14,625 nucleotides of DNA, from the NCBI GenBank assembly GCA_011391655.1, contig JAABQE010000044.1, positions 1 through 14,625 on the forward strand. Reading direction: 5' to 3'. Positions 1-7,657 of the stretch are shown in pieces. Origin of the DNA: Hydrogenophilales bacterium (GTDB taxonomy: Bacteria > Pseudomonadota > Gammaproteobacteria > Burkholderiales > Thiobacillaceae). Each line of letters begins with the position of its first letter. Within the stretch, counting starts at the first letter, position 1. A program made the translations under genes and the position numbers. The notes beneath the pieces were generated by a model. It was not told the origin of the DNA, ran no database searches, and saw only the letters and a program-made list of their open reading frames with translations.

Positions 1-1
1 C

Positions 2-2287
2 CAGTCACACAAGACCGAACACGTGCTGCAGGCCTTGCGCGATTTGACCAGCCCGCGTGCCTTGGTGCTGCGCGATGGTGAAAAACAGCGCATCGCCGGG
101 CGCGAGGTGGTGCGCGGCGACTGGCTGGTGCTGGCGGAAGGCGACCGGGTGCCAGCCGACGGCACGCTGATCTCCGGTAGCGGCTTGCAGGTGGACGAGT
201 CGCTGCTCACCGGCGAGGCGGTTCCGGTGAGCAAGATCGTGGCGACGGGCGAACCCGCGCCGGCCCGGCCCGGTGGCGACGACACACCCTTCGTCTATTC
301 CGGCAGCCTGGTGGTGGCGGGGCAGGGCACGGCGCGGGTTACCGCCACCGGCCCGAGAAGCGAGATCGGCCGCATTGGCACCGCCTTGGGGACGCTGGAA
401 AGGGAACGCTCGCCGCTGCAAAAGCAGACGGCGAAATTGATCCGCACCTTGGCGTTGCTGGCGCTGGGCATGAGTCTCGCGCTGGTGCTGGTGCACGGCC
501 TGATGCGCGGCGACTGGCTGGCCGCGCTGTTGGCGGGCATCGCGCTGGCCATGGCCATGCTGCCCGAGGAATACCCGGTGGTGCTCACCGTATTTCCCGC
601 GCTGGGTGCTTGGCGGCTGTCGAAAGAGAAGGTGCTGACCCGGCGCGTCACCGCCATCGAAACCCTGGGTGCCACCTCGGTGCTGTGCGTCGACAAGACT
701 GGCACGCTCACCGAGAACCGCATGACGGTGGCGCGGCTGTATGCGGATGACGAGAGCTTATTGGTAAGCGCTGCGGCAACCGACGCGCTGCCGGAAACGT
801 TTCATGCGCTGGTTGAGTTTTCCATCCTGGCCAGCAAGGCCGATCCCTTCGACCCGATGGAACAGGCGTTTGCGCGTCTCGGCGAGCACTTCCTGAAAGA
901 CACCGAGCATCTGCACCGCGACTGGACCCTGGCGCACGAATACGGCCTGACGCCCGCGTTGCGCGCCATGTCGCATGTCTGGAAAGCGGTGGACAGCGAC
1001 AGTCATGTGGTGGCCGCCAAGGGGGCGCCGGAGGCCATCGTCGATCTGTGCCATCTCGATGCCGCCGCGCAAGCCAGGGTCACCGCCGCCGTGGATGCCA
1101 TGGCGGCCGAGGGCTTGCGCGTGCTGGGCGTGGCCCGGGCGCAGTTCGAAGGCAGTGATTTCCCCGCCGTCGAACACGATTTCGAATTTGAATTCGTGGG
1201 GCTCTTGGGGCTGGCCGATCCGCTGCGGGCGGAAATCCCGGACGCCGTGCGCCAGTGCCGCGAGGCCGGCATCCGGGTGGTGATGATTACCGGCGACTAT
1301 CCCGCGACCGCGCGCGCGATTGCCCTGCAGGCAGGTCTTGCAGCCAAAGAAATCCTTTCGGGGGATGAACTCACCGCACTGAGCGACGAACAATTGCAGG
1401 CGCGCATGAAGACCGTGAGCGTATGCGCCCGCATCGCCCCGGAACAGAAACTGCGCATCGTGCAGGCGCTCAAGGCCGATGGCGAAATCACCGCCATGAC
1501 CGGGGATGGCGTCAACGACGCGCCCGCGCTCAAGGCGGCGCACGTCGGAATCGCCATGGGCGGACGCGGCACCGACGTCGCGCGTGAGGCCGCCGCGCTG
1601 GTGCTGCTCGACGACAACTTCGCCTCCATCGTGCGCGCCGTGCGGCTGGGCCGACGCATCTTCGACAACATGCAGAAGTCCATGTCCTACATCCTGGCGG
1701 TACATGTGCCGATCGCCGGCATGGCGCTGCTGCCGGTGCTGCTGGGCTTCCCGGCCATGCTTTTCCCGATGCACATCGCCTTTCTCGAACTCATCATCGA
1801 TCCGGCCTGTTCGCTGGCCTTCGAAAACGAAGCGGCGGAAAAAGATGTGATGCAGCGCCCGCCGCGCGACACGGATGCGCAACTGTTCGGCGGCGCCACG
1901 CTGTGGCTCGCGCTGCTGCAAGGGATCGGCGTGCTGGGGGTGGTGCTGGGCGCCTATGTCTGGGCGGATGGGCGGCTGGCCGAACCCGAAGCCCGCGCCT
2001 TCGCCTTCACCACGCTTGTCATCGCCAATCTGGCGCTGATTTTTTCCAACCGCTCGCGCTCACGTTCTCTACTGATGTCGCTCACAGCGCCCAACCCCAT
2101 CCTGTGGATTGTCACCGGTGCGACTCTGGGCTTGCTCGCCCTCGCGCTTTACCTGCCGTTCCTGGCGGGCTTGTTTCGCTTTGCACCCTTGCCGTTCGAT
2201 GAACTGGCAGCAGCCTTTGCACTGGGACTGGTCAGCGTGGCATGGTTCCAGGTGCTAAAAATTTATCGACCGGCAAAAGCGTCATGA
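2..2287 (+). CDS. Cation-translocating P-type ATPase (HAD-IC family), 5' end missing
   Basis: Membrane pump that couples ATP hydrolysis to cation transport. The frame is open to the left edge, so the true start lies outside; 761 residues are visible. In order (counted from base 2): actuator domain with the TGEA dephosphorylation motif near residue 67, a first membrane pair around residues 145-190, the phosphorylation motif DKTGTLTEN with Asp231, a KGAPE nucleotide-binding motif near 340, TGDGVNDAP in the hinge near 500, then about six C-terminal membrane segments. The M4 segment carries PEEYPVV where calcium pumps have PEGLP, and M6 carries DPACS. KGAPE and the six C-terminal helices place it nearer P2-type pumps than heavy-metal P1B pumps; no CPC or metal-binding CXXC domain is visible. 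Ion specificity cannot be read from the sequence. Its stop overlaps the next start by 4 bases. Confidence 0.93.
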   Translation, partial: QSHKTEHVLQALRDLTSPRALVLRDGEKQRIAGREVVRGDWLVLAEGDRVPADGTLISGSGLQVDESLLTGEAVPVSKIVATGEPAPARPGGDDTPFVYSGSLVVAGQGTARVTATGPRSEIGRIGTALGTLERERSPLQKQTAKLIRTLALLALGMSLALVLVHGLMRGDWLAALLAGIALAMAMLPEEYPVVLTVFPALGAWRLSKEKVLTRRVTAIETLGATSVLCVDKTGTLTENRMTVARLYADDESLLVSAAATDALPETFHALVEFSILASKADPFDPMEQAFARLGEHFLKDTEHLHRDWTLAHEYGLTPALRAMSHVWKAVDSDSHVVAAKGAPEAIVDLCHLDAAAQARVTAAVDAMAAEGLRVLGVARAQFEGSDFPAVEHDFEFEFVGLLGLADPLRAEIPDAVRQCREAGIRVVMITGDYPATARAIALQAGLAAKEILSGDELTALSDEQLQARMKTVSVCARIAPEQKLRIVQALKADGEITAMTGDGVNDAPALKAAHVGIAMGGRGTDVAREAAALVLLDDNFASIVRAVRLGRRIFDNMQKSMSYILAVHVPIAGMALLPVLLGFPAMLFPMHIAFLELIIDPACSLAFENEAAEKDVMQRPPRDTDAQLFGGATLWLALLQGIGVLGVVLGAYVWADGRLAEPEARAFAFTTLVIANLALIFSNRSRSRSLLMSLTAPNPILWIVTGATLGLLALALYLPFLAGLFRFAPLPFDELAAAFALGLVSVAWFQVLKIYRPAKAS

Positions 2288-2562
2288 GCCAGCCCAGTCA
2301 ATCCACCTCAAGCACGAACACCACAGCCCATGCACCTGTTACCGCAGAAAGCCTGAATCGTGGCTGCGCCTGCCGCACCCTCGACCCGGAGCGCCTGCGC
2401 AGCCAGATAGAAGCCGAGCCCACACTCGCGGGGCTATTCGAAGACATCGCGCGCAGCCGTCCCAATCTTTTTTCTGCCACGACGGTGTTCATTTCGCCTG
2501 AACAGCATCAGGCGATGGCGGCCATAGTCACTGCGATAACCCTTCGGCTCCGGTGCAATTGA
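2284..2562 (+). CDS. Hypothetical protein, probably a C-terminally truncated gene remnant
   Basis: A 92-residue ORF whose ATG overlaps the ATPase stop (ATGA), suggesting translational coupling. An in-frame start at 2242 exists but lies deep inside the ATPase, so 2284 is preferred. After a Ser/Thr-rich leader comes NRGCACRTLDPERLRSQI, then a helical stretch and RPNLFSATTVFISPEQHQAM. From memory this block looks like the N-terminus of longer bacterial proteins of unknown function. Here the resemblance stops at about base 2538, and seven unrelated residues (TLRLRCN) lead to the stop. I infer that an insertion or deletion removed the rest of the gene; the downstream DNA shows no continuation. It could instead be a genuine small protein. 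No function can be assigned. Confidence 0.55.
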   Translation: MSQPSQSTSSTNTTAHAPVTAESLNRGCACRTLDPERLRSQIEAEPTLAGLFEDIARSRPNLFSATTVFISPEQHQAMAAIVTAITLRLRCN

Positions 2563-2911
2563 GATTTGAATCGTCCCGACTTTCCTAGACACTATCGAGC
2601 CTCGGATATGTGTGTCTGTACCGAATAACGGACGCTCGCAGCGCTCACCCCGGCTTCTTCACTCTTCACACCACCCCAACCATACAAGCTGCCGTTCATT
2701 GGACTTTCTGGCTTATGTCCTGTAACAAATCCATAGCGGAAGTAGTCGGATCAAGGCGCCAGCGGCGGCTTTGGCCGAGAAACGGCCATTCCGAGAGTCA
2801 TCCTCGACTGTCGCTTCTGGCTGGTTCCTGCCAAAAAAACACAACCTGAACATGCACTGTATGTCAGGCCCGAACGTCTACACGCAAAGCAATATCAACT
2901 TGGCCTGTTGA
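2563..2911. other. Non-coding, probably decayed intergenic region
   Basis: About 350 bases with no convincing gene and visibly lower GC than both flanks. A 79-codon frame (2610-2849, plus) has no ribosome binding site and an arginine-rich, low-quality composition, so it is not called. Bases about 2573-2592 start TGAATCGTCCCGACTTTCC and resemble the TG-starting terminal repeat of some IS3-family elements; this is a weak memory-based match. A short hairpin TGGCCG-agaaa-CGGCCA lies at 2772-2788, in a context that looks like a dispersed intergenic repeat. The region also holds the minus-strand terminator described separately. Confidence 0.5.
2833..2868 (-). terminator. Rho-independent terminator after the VOC gene
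   Basis: Read on the minus strand, CCTGACAT pairs with ATG-T-TCAGG (2868 down to 2845). This gives an 8-bp stem with one bulged base and a loop of about 7 bases. Five bases later there are seven T residues (A2833-A2839 on the plus strand). It lies about 45 bases beyond the VOC stop and would end the EamA-VOC transcript. A shorter hairpin (CTTGGC/GCCAAG, 2899-2920) overlaps the stop codon itself but has no T-run. Confidence 0.55.
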
Positions 2912-3304
2912 TCAGCCAAGCTCGACAAACTCCAGGGTATTCGCATCCGGGTCGCGGCAGAACAACGCCGCGCGCCCGGATTGGCTCACGGTGTAAGTCA
3001 CGCCGGCCGCATCGAGCCGGCTTTTCAGTGCAGCCATATCGCGCACCACCAGCGCAATGTGATGATCGCGCCCGCCATGTGCGGGGCGCACGGATGCGGC
3101 ATCGGGGTTGGGCAGGTTCATCAGGTGCAGTTGCTGGCCAGCGCCCAGTTCGTACCACTCGCCGGGGTAAGGCAGCGCGGGGCGGTCCGGAATCCGCTTG
3201 AGCCCGAGCACCGATTCGTAAAAAACCTTGGCGCGCGCCAGATCGGAAACCAGTAGGCCGGCGTGCAGCAAGGCCGCGATATGGATTGGGGACAGCTCAG
3301 ACAT
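2912..3304 (-). CDS. VOC-family (glyoxalase-fold) protein
   Basis: A 130-residue single-copy vicinal oxygen chelate protein, the usual length for a one-unit glyoxalase/dioxygenase-like chain that dimerises to form its metal sites. Two beta-alpha-beta-beta-beta repeats are visible. The first begins LHAGLLVSDLARAKVFYESV; the second begins HHIALVVRDMAALKSRL and ends DPDANTLEFVEL. Likely metal ligands are His14, His60, His82 and Glu125, which fits the H/H-H/E pattern of metal-dependent VOC enzymes. The substrate is unknown; lactoylglutathione lyase is not supported specifically. The ATG lies inside the 3' end of the EamA gene (8-base overlap, ATGTCTGA), so translation is probably coupled to the transporter. 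No signal peptide; cytoplasmic. Confidence 0.87.
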   Translation of the reverse strand: MSELSPIHIAALLHAGLLVSDLARAKVFYESVLGLKRIPDRPALPYPGEWYELGAGQQLHLMNLPNPDAASVRPAHGGRDHHIALVVRDMAALKSRLDAAGVTYTVSQSGRAALFCRDPDANTLEFVELG

Positions 3305-4190
3305 CGCGTTTCGCTTTCGATTGATCGTCTTCCATGTGGCCGGAAAACAGGCTGGCCGTGATAATCATGGCGGCGCCGATCCATTCCTGCAGGTCCATGC
3401 GTTCGGCAGACAGGTAATACGCCGCGATGCTAGCGACAACCAGTTCGAACAGAAAAATCACGATGGCCTGGTTGGCCGGCACCCGCGCAAGGCCATATTG
3501 CACGGCGTAGGTCATGCTGCCGATCGCCAGCGCCACCCCGATCAGCAATAGCCAGGTGTGCGTTGCGGCAGTTGCCATGAAATCCAGTTCAGCGGGTTTG
3601 AGCAGCAGGCCGATCAGCGTCAGCACCACCACCCCCGACCACACTGTGACGGATTTGGCGCCCTCGGTGACGCCGTCGAGATGGCGGCTGATCACATTGC
3701 TCGCCGCGAACGCCACCCCCGCCGACAGCGCCAGCCACTCGGCGCGATTGGCCGGCAGCGGCCATTCGCCGGGCTGCCACAGCATCGCCAGCGCGCCGCC
3801 TGCCGCCAGTGCCATCACTGCCCAACCGGCGCGGTTGAGTTTTTCGTGCAGCAAAAATCTGGAGAACAACACGGTCCACAAGGGCGACAGGTAGAACAGC
3901 AGCAACACCCGCACCACTTCGCCTTCCAGCACTGCCAACACATAGGCCAGATTGGTCCAGCCTGCCGCCAGCCCCAGCGCCACCAGCCAGTGCCAGTGTC
4001 CGCGCGCCTGGTGCAGGGCGCGGCCATGCAGCCAGCCCAGCAACAGCAACGGAATGACATAGGAAAAAAATCCCGATGCGATGCCGCCCACCCCCGCCTC
4101 GTTCAGCAGGCGATAGGGATACCAGACCAGCCCCCACAGGGTGGCGGCGTAAACCAGGCTGGCGATGGCAAAAGGGCGAGGAGAGGACAT
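3297..4190 (-). CDS. EamA/DMT-superfamily permease
   Basis: A 297-residue integral membrane protein with about ten hydrophobic helices, the standard size and layout of drug/metabolite transporters made of two EamA repeats. The first repeat begins near residue 8 (ASLVYAATLWGLVWYPYRLL). The second begins near residue 150 (EWLALSAGVAFAASNVISRH) and closes with an FLFELVVASIAAYYLSAERM segment typical of the family. The substrate cannot be deduced: members export amino acids, purines, sugars or cofactors. The start is the first ATG, 49 bases from divergent dapC. No Shine-Dalgarno precedes it, and the only -10-like box lies about 10 bases upstream, which suggests a leaderless or nearly leaderless message. 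It overlaps the downstream VOC gene by 8 bases. Confidence 0.9.
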   Translation of the reverse strand: MSSPRPFAIASLVYAATLWGLVWYPYRLLNEAGVGGIASGFFSYVIPLLLLGWLHGRALHQARGHWHWLVALGLAAGWTNLAYVLAVLEGEVVRVLLLFYLSPLWTVLFSRFLLHEKLNRAGWAVMALAAGGALAMLWQPGEWPLPANRAEWLALSAGVAFAASNVISRHLDGVTEGAKSVTVWSGVVVLTLIGLLLKPAELDFMATAATHTWLLLIGVALAIGSMTYAVQYGLARVPANQAIVIFLFELVVASIAAYYLSAERMDLQEWIGAAMIITASLFSGHMEDDQSKAKRDV

Positions 4191-4197
4191 GGGGCTT

Positions 4198-4204
4198 TAT
4201 AATA
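4198..4204. promoter_or_regulatory. Candidate bidirectional -10 box between EamA and dapC
   Basis: The plus strand reads TATAAT at 4198-4203, a perfect -10 hexamer. The same bases read TATTAT on the minus strand (4204 to 4199), a 5/6 match. Both genes start within 40 bases: dapC at 4240, EamA at 4190. No good -35 hexamer is seen at 16-18 bases on either strand. The position would give dapC a leader of about 30 bases and EamA almost none. Confidence 0.4.
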
Positions 4205-4239
4205 TTGGGGTTTGCAATCTGCTGTTTCCAGCCCATTCA

Positions 4240-5436
4240 ATGAATCCGCGTCTCGATCAACTTCACCCGTATCCGTTTCAAAAGCTGCGCGAGCTGTTCG
4301 CCGGGGTGACGCCGAATCCCGATCTCGCCCCGATCAACCTGTCGATCGGCGAGCCCAAGCATCCGACGCCGCAGTTCATCAAGGATGCACTGGTCGCGGG
4401 GCTGGCGGGACTGTCGAATTATCCCATCACTCAGGGCTCGGATGCGCTGCGCGAAGCGATTGCCGCATGGGCTGAACGGCGTTACGGTGTCAAACTCGAC
4501 CCCGCAACCGAGGTGCTGCCGGTGAACGGCTCGCGCGAGGCGCTGTTTGCGTTTGCCCAGGCCAGCGTCGACTCCAGCCGTCACGGTCGCCGCGTGGTGA
4601 TCTCGCCGAATCCGTTTTATCAAATTTATGAAGGTGCCGCGCTGCTGGCCGGCGCCCGTCCCTTCTTCCTCAACACGCTGCCGGAAAACGATTTCAAGAT
4701 GGACTGGTCGCGCGTACCGGACGATCTGTGGGAGCAGGTCAATCTGGTCTACGTCTGCTCGCCCGGCAACCCCACCGGCAAGGTGATGTCGCTGGACGAC
4801 TGGAAGCAGCTGTTCGATCTGTCGGACCAGCATGGTTTTGTGATCGCGGCCGACGAATGCTATTCGGAAATCTATTTCGAGGAAGGTCAGCCGCCGCTGG
4901 GCGCGCTGACCGCAGCACAACAGCTTGGTCGTGGCCTCAAAAATCTCATCGTGTTCAACTCGCTGTCGAAGCGCTCCAACGTGCCCGGCCTGCGCTCGGG
5001 CATGGTGGCGGGCGACGCGGCAATCATGAAATCATTCCTGCTCTACCGCACCTATCATGGCAGCGCGATGAGTCCGGCGGTGCAAGCCGCCAGCATCGCC
5101 GCCTGGAACGACGAGGCGCACGTGATCGAGAACCGCCGCCAGTACGCCGAAAAATTCGCCGCTGTCATGCCTCTGCTCAAAGGTGCGCTGCAGTTCGACG
5201 CGCCCGACGCCGCCTTCTATTTGTGGGCACGGGTGCCGGGCGGCGACGATGCGGCGTTTGCGCGCGAGTTGTATCGCACCCAGCACGTCACCGTGTTGCC
5301 CGGCAGCTATCTCGCGCGCGACGCGGCCAATGTCAACCCGGGTCAGGGCTTTGTGCGTATCGCGCTGGTCGACAGCCTGCCTGCCTGTATCGAAGCGGCC
5401 AAACGCATGCTCAGTTTTATAGGCGAAGCCGCCTGA
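4240..5436 (+). CDS. dapC: Succinyldiaminopimelate transaminase
   Basis: A 398-residue PLP-dependent fold-type I aminotransferase. It transfers the glutamate amino group to N-succinyl-2-amino-6-ketopimelate in the succinylase route to diaminopimelate and lysine. The start at 4240 gives the family's N-terminus (MNPRLDQLHPYPFQKLRELF); an in-frame start at 4165 would run into the divergent EamA gene. Visible features are the INLSIGEPKHPTP substrate loop, CSPGNPTGKVM (the conserved NPTG turn), the ADECYSEIYF strand with the PLP aspartate, and SLSKRSNVPGLRSG with Lys244 as the Schiff-base lysine. The assignment over generic class I aminotransferases is supported by dapD 45 bases downstream. No clear Shine-Dalgarno. 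Cytoplasmic. Confidence 0.95.
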   Translation: MNPRLDQLHPYPFQKLRELFAGVTPNPDLAPINLSIGEPKHPTPQFIKDALVAGLAGLSNYPITQGSDALREAIAAWAERRYGVKLDPATEVLPVNGSREALFAFAQASVDSSRHGRRVVISPNPFYQIYEGAALLAGARPFFLNTLPENDFKMDWSRVPDDLWEQVNLVYVCSPGNPTGKVMSLDDWKQLFDLSDQHGFVIAADECYSEIYFEEGQPPLGALTAAQQLGRGLKNLIVFNSLSKRSNVPGLRSGMVAGDAAIMKSFLLYRTYHGSAMSPAVQAASIAAWNDEAHVIENRRQYAEKFAAVMPLLKGALQFDAPDAAFYLWARVPGGDDAAFARELYRTQHVTVLPGSYLARDAANVNPGQGFVRIALVDSLPACIEAAKRMLSFIGEAA

Positions 5437-5481
5437 TCCCCATTCAATTAATTCACTTCTCTCATATTTAAAGGAAACCCC

Positions 5482-6306
5482 ATGCAAGACCTGCAAATCA
5501 TCATCGAAGAAGCCTTCGAACGCCGCGCCGACATCACCCCGCGCAACGCCGACGCCAAGCTTAAAGACGCCGTCATGTCGGTCATCGACATGCTCGACAA
5601 GGGCCAGCTGCGCGTGGCTGAACGCACCGACGGCCAGAACTGGATCACCCACCAGTGGATCAAAAAGGCAGTGTTGCTGAGCTTCCGCCTCGAAGACAAC
5701 GCCTTCATCAAGGGCGGCTACACCAATTATTACGACAAGGTGCCGAGCAAGTTCGCCGACTACAACAGCCGCGATTTCCGCGAAGGCGGTTTCCGCGTGG
5801 TGCCGCCCGCCGCTGCGCGCCGGGGTTCCTACATCGGCAAGAACGTGGTGCTGATGCCAAGCTACGTCAATATCGGCGCTTACGTCGGCGAAGGCACCAT
5901 GGTCGATACCTGGGCCACCGTCGGCTCCTGCGCACAGATCGGCAAAAATGTGCACCTCTCCGGCGGCGTCGGCATCGGCGGCGTGCTGGAGCCGGTGCAG
6001 GCCAACCCCACCATCATTGGCGACAACTGCTTTGTCGGCGCGCGTTCCGAAGTGGTCGAAGGCGTGATCGTCGAAGACAACAGCGTGATTTCGATGGGCG
6101 TCTACATCGGCCAGTCGACCAAGATTTACGACCGCGAAACCGGCGAAGTCACCTACGGCCGCATCCCCGCCGGCTCGGTGGTGGTGTCCGGCAACCTGCC
6201 GTCCAAGGATGGCAGCTACAGCCTGTATTGCGCGGTGATCGTGAAGAAAGTCGATGCCAAGACGCTGTCCAAGGTCGGCATTAACGAACTGCTGCGCGGA
6301 ATTTGA
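5482..6306 (+). CDS. dapD: 2,3,4,5-tetrahydropyridine-2,6-dicarboxylate N-succinyltransferase
   Basis: A 274-residue acyltransferase, the same length as the E. coli enzyme. It transfers succinyl from succinyl-CoA to tetrahydrodipicolinate, the step before DapC. Residues 1-100 form the helical N-terminal domain ([20 protein letters not shown]). From about residue 105 a left-handed beta-helix follows, with hexapeptide repeats ([27 protein letters not shown] and on through GIGGVLEP), ending in the C-terminal segment [20 protein letters not shown]. The ribosome binding site AAAGGA at 5470-5475 is well placed for ATG 5482. Acts as a cytoplasmic trimer in the known family. It forms a likely operon with dapC; dapE, the usual next step, is not in the window. 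Confidence 0.97.
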   Translation: MQDLQIIIEEAFERRADITPRNADAKLKDAVMSVIDMLDKGQLRVAERTDGQNWITHQWIKKAVLLSFRLEDNAFIKGGYTNYYDKVPSKFADYNSRDFREGGFRVVPPAAARRGSYIGKNVVLMPSYVNIGAYVGEGTMVDTWATVGSCAQIGKNVHLSGGVGIGGVLEPVQANPTIIGDNCFVGARSEVVEGVIVEDNSVISMGVYIGQSTKIYDRETGEVTYGRIPAGSVVVSGNLPSKDGSYSLYCAVIVKKVDAKTLSKVGINELLRGI

Positions 6307-6341
6307 GTCCGATCCGTTCGTCCTGTCTGCAAGGAGTTGCG

Positions 6342-7115
6342 ATGCAATCCAAATATCTGCTGACGATCCTGCTCGCCACCGGTCTGGTGGCGTGCCAGGC
6401 CAATCCAATCTCTGGTCGCTCGCAGCTGGTGCTGGTGTCCGAGGAACAGGCGCAGGCCTCGTCGGCCCAGGCTTACACGCAAACGCTCTCCGAAGCGCAG
6501 AAGAAGGGCCAGCTCAGCACCGATGCCGCGCTCAACAAGCGCGTCAAGCACATCACCGATCGGCTGATCAGGCAGGCCGGCATCATGTATGCGCCCAGCC
6601 GCGAGTGGAAGTGGTCGGTCGCGGTGATCGACGAGCCTGAGCTCAACGCCTGGTGCATGCCCGGCGGCAAGATGGCGATCTATACCGGCATCATCAGCAA
6701 GCTGAAGCTCACCGATGACGAGATCGCGCAGATCATGGGCCACGAAATCGCGCATGCCCTGCTGGGGCACGGCCGCGAGCGCATGTCGCGTGCCATCGCC
6801 ATGCAGGGCGGCATGACGCTCGGCTCCATCATCGCAGGGCGCGATCTCAGCATCCTGGCGCCGGTGGCCGACGTCGCGCTGACCCTGCCCAACAGTCGCG
6901 AAGGTGAAAGCGAGGCCGACCGCTACGGCATCGAACTTGCCGCCCGCGCCGGCTACGACCCGCACGCCGCCGTGCGCCTGTGGGAAAAAATGGGTGCCGC
7001 CAGCGGCAACGGCGTACCGGTATTCCTCAGTACCCACCCCTCACCCGACAACCGCATCCAGGCGCTCAACGCCCTGGTGCCGAAAATGATGCCACTCTAC
7101 GAGAAAGCCCGTTAA
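6342..7115 (+). CDS. M48-family zinc metallopeptidase lipoprotein (LoiP/YcaL type)
   Basis: A 257-residue secreted zinc peptidase. A hydrophobic signal ends in the lipobox LVAC with Cys18 as the lipidation site, so it is probably anchored on the periplasmic side of a membrane. The zinc motif HEIAH is at residues 134-138 (His134 and His138 ligands, Glu135 catalytic). The downstream ESEAD at 189-193 offers Glu189 as third ligand. NAWCMPGGKMAIYTGII just before the zinc site is typical of M48. The N-terminal NPISGRSQLVLVSEEQ and C-terminal THPSPDNRIQAL also fit. The family includes outer-membrane quality-control peptidases; the target here is unknown. ATG 6342 is chosen because AAGGAG (6331-6336) sits 5 bases before it. 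It follows dapD by 35 bases and its stop overlaps the next start. Confidence 0.93.
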   Translation: MQSKYLLTILLATGLVACQANPISGRSQLVLVSEEQAQASSAQAYTQTLSEAQKKGQLSTDAALNKRVKHITDRLIRQAGIMYAPSREWKWSVAVIDEPELNAWCMPGGKMAIYTGIISKLKLTDDEIAQIMGHEIAHALLGHGRERMSRAIAMQGGMTLGSIIAGRDLSILAPVADVALTLPNSREGESEADRYGIELAARAGYDPHAAVRLWEKMGAASGNGVPVFLSTHPSPDNRIQALNALVPKMMPLYEKAR

Positions 7116-7468
7116 TGGACACGAACCTCACCCCCGGTTCCGACGACCAGCTCGCCAGCCTGAAGACCCTCACCCACGTGATCTACGGGCTCTACGCGCT
7201 GTCGCTGCTGGGTTTCGGCTCCACCGCCATCATCGCCATCGTGCTCAACTACATCAAGAAGGACGATGTCCGCGGCACCTGGCTGGAAAGCCACTTCCGC
7301 TGGCAGATCGGCACCTTCTGGTGGAGCGTGCTGTGGTGCGTCGTCGGCGCGATCGCCTGGATACTCCTGCTCGGCTGGGTCGTGTGGGGCATCGCGGGCA
7401 TCTGGTTCATCTACCGCATCGCCAAGGGCTGGCTCAACCTCAACGACGGCAAGCCGATGCCGCTGTAA
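7115..7468 (+). CDS. Small DUF4870-like membrane protein
   Basis: A 117-residue protein with about three membrane helices: around residues 20-45 (a Gly/Leu-rich segment), 68-90, and 90-105. Between helices 1 and 2 lies a conserved-looking loop NYIKKDDVRGTWLESHFRWQIGTFWW, where charged residues and Trp/His precede the second helix. This arrangement resembles the DUF4870 / TM2-like family of small membrane proteins of unknown function. ATG 7115 shares its A with the TAA stop of the M48 gene (TAATG), indicating translational coupling. The pairing suggests a possible membrane partner of the peptidase, which is inference. A terminator follows at 7513-7539. Confidence 0.82.
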   Translation: MDTNLTPGSDDQLASLKTLTHVIYGLYALSLLGFGSTAIIAIVLNYIKKDDVRGTWLESHFRWQIGTFWWSVLWCVVGAIAWILLLGWVVWGIAGIWFIYRIAKGWLNLNDGKPMPL

Positions 7469-7512
7469 TCCAGCCAACCCGGACGGCTCAACACAGGCAA
7501 CGGCCTCCGGCC

Positions 7513-7539
7513 AAACCCGTGCAGATCGCATGGGTTTTT
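7513..7539 (+). terminator. Rho-independent terminator of the dapC-dapD-M48 cluster
   Basis: AAACCCGTGC (7513-7522) pairs with GCATGGGTTT (7528-7537) with one G-T wobble and a five-base loop, and the 3' arm runs into a T tract (7535-7539). It stands 45 bases after the small membrane protein stop and separates that transcript from the next gene. The rest of the 189-base gap (7469-7657) holds no gene. Confidence 0.7.
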
Positions 7540-7657
7540 ACCGGTCAGACCTTCTGCTAATAACCACTGTAATGTAATCTTGAACCTGCCACTGCATGGG
7601 GGCCATTTGTGAAATAGTCATAACGACCGAGCTCAAATTCATCTTCAAGGAGAAACC

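Noticed and set aside
1174..1198. Near-palindrome around GAATTTGAATTC inside the ATPase gene
   Set aside because: It encodes a plain HDFEFEF stretch of the ATPase; the symmetry is imperfect and a result of repeated Phe/Glu codons.
758..1921. Long minus-strand ORF (387 codons) opposite the P-type ATPase
   Set aside because: It is antisense to a gene with all P-type motifs; composition is His/Arg/Gly-rich with no domain, typical of a shadow frame in GC-rich DNA.
2610..2849. 79-codon plus-strand ORF in the gap after the truncated gene
   Set aside because: No ribosome binding site, Arg/Ser-rich and unlike a folded protein. It overlaps the terminator and a small hairpin, and probably reflects repeat-derived intergenic DNA.
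4165..4239. Upstream in-frame extension of dapC to a start at 4165
   Set aside because: It would overlap the divergent EamA start and precede the likely promoter; the family N-terminus begins at 4240.
5032..6408. 458-codon minus-strand ORF across dapC-dapD
   Set aside because: It spans two well-supported plus-strand genes and has the low-complexity His/Ala/Asp composition of an antisense shadow.
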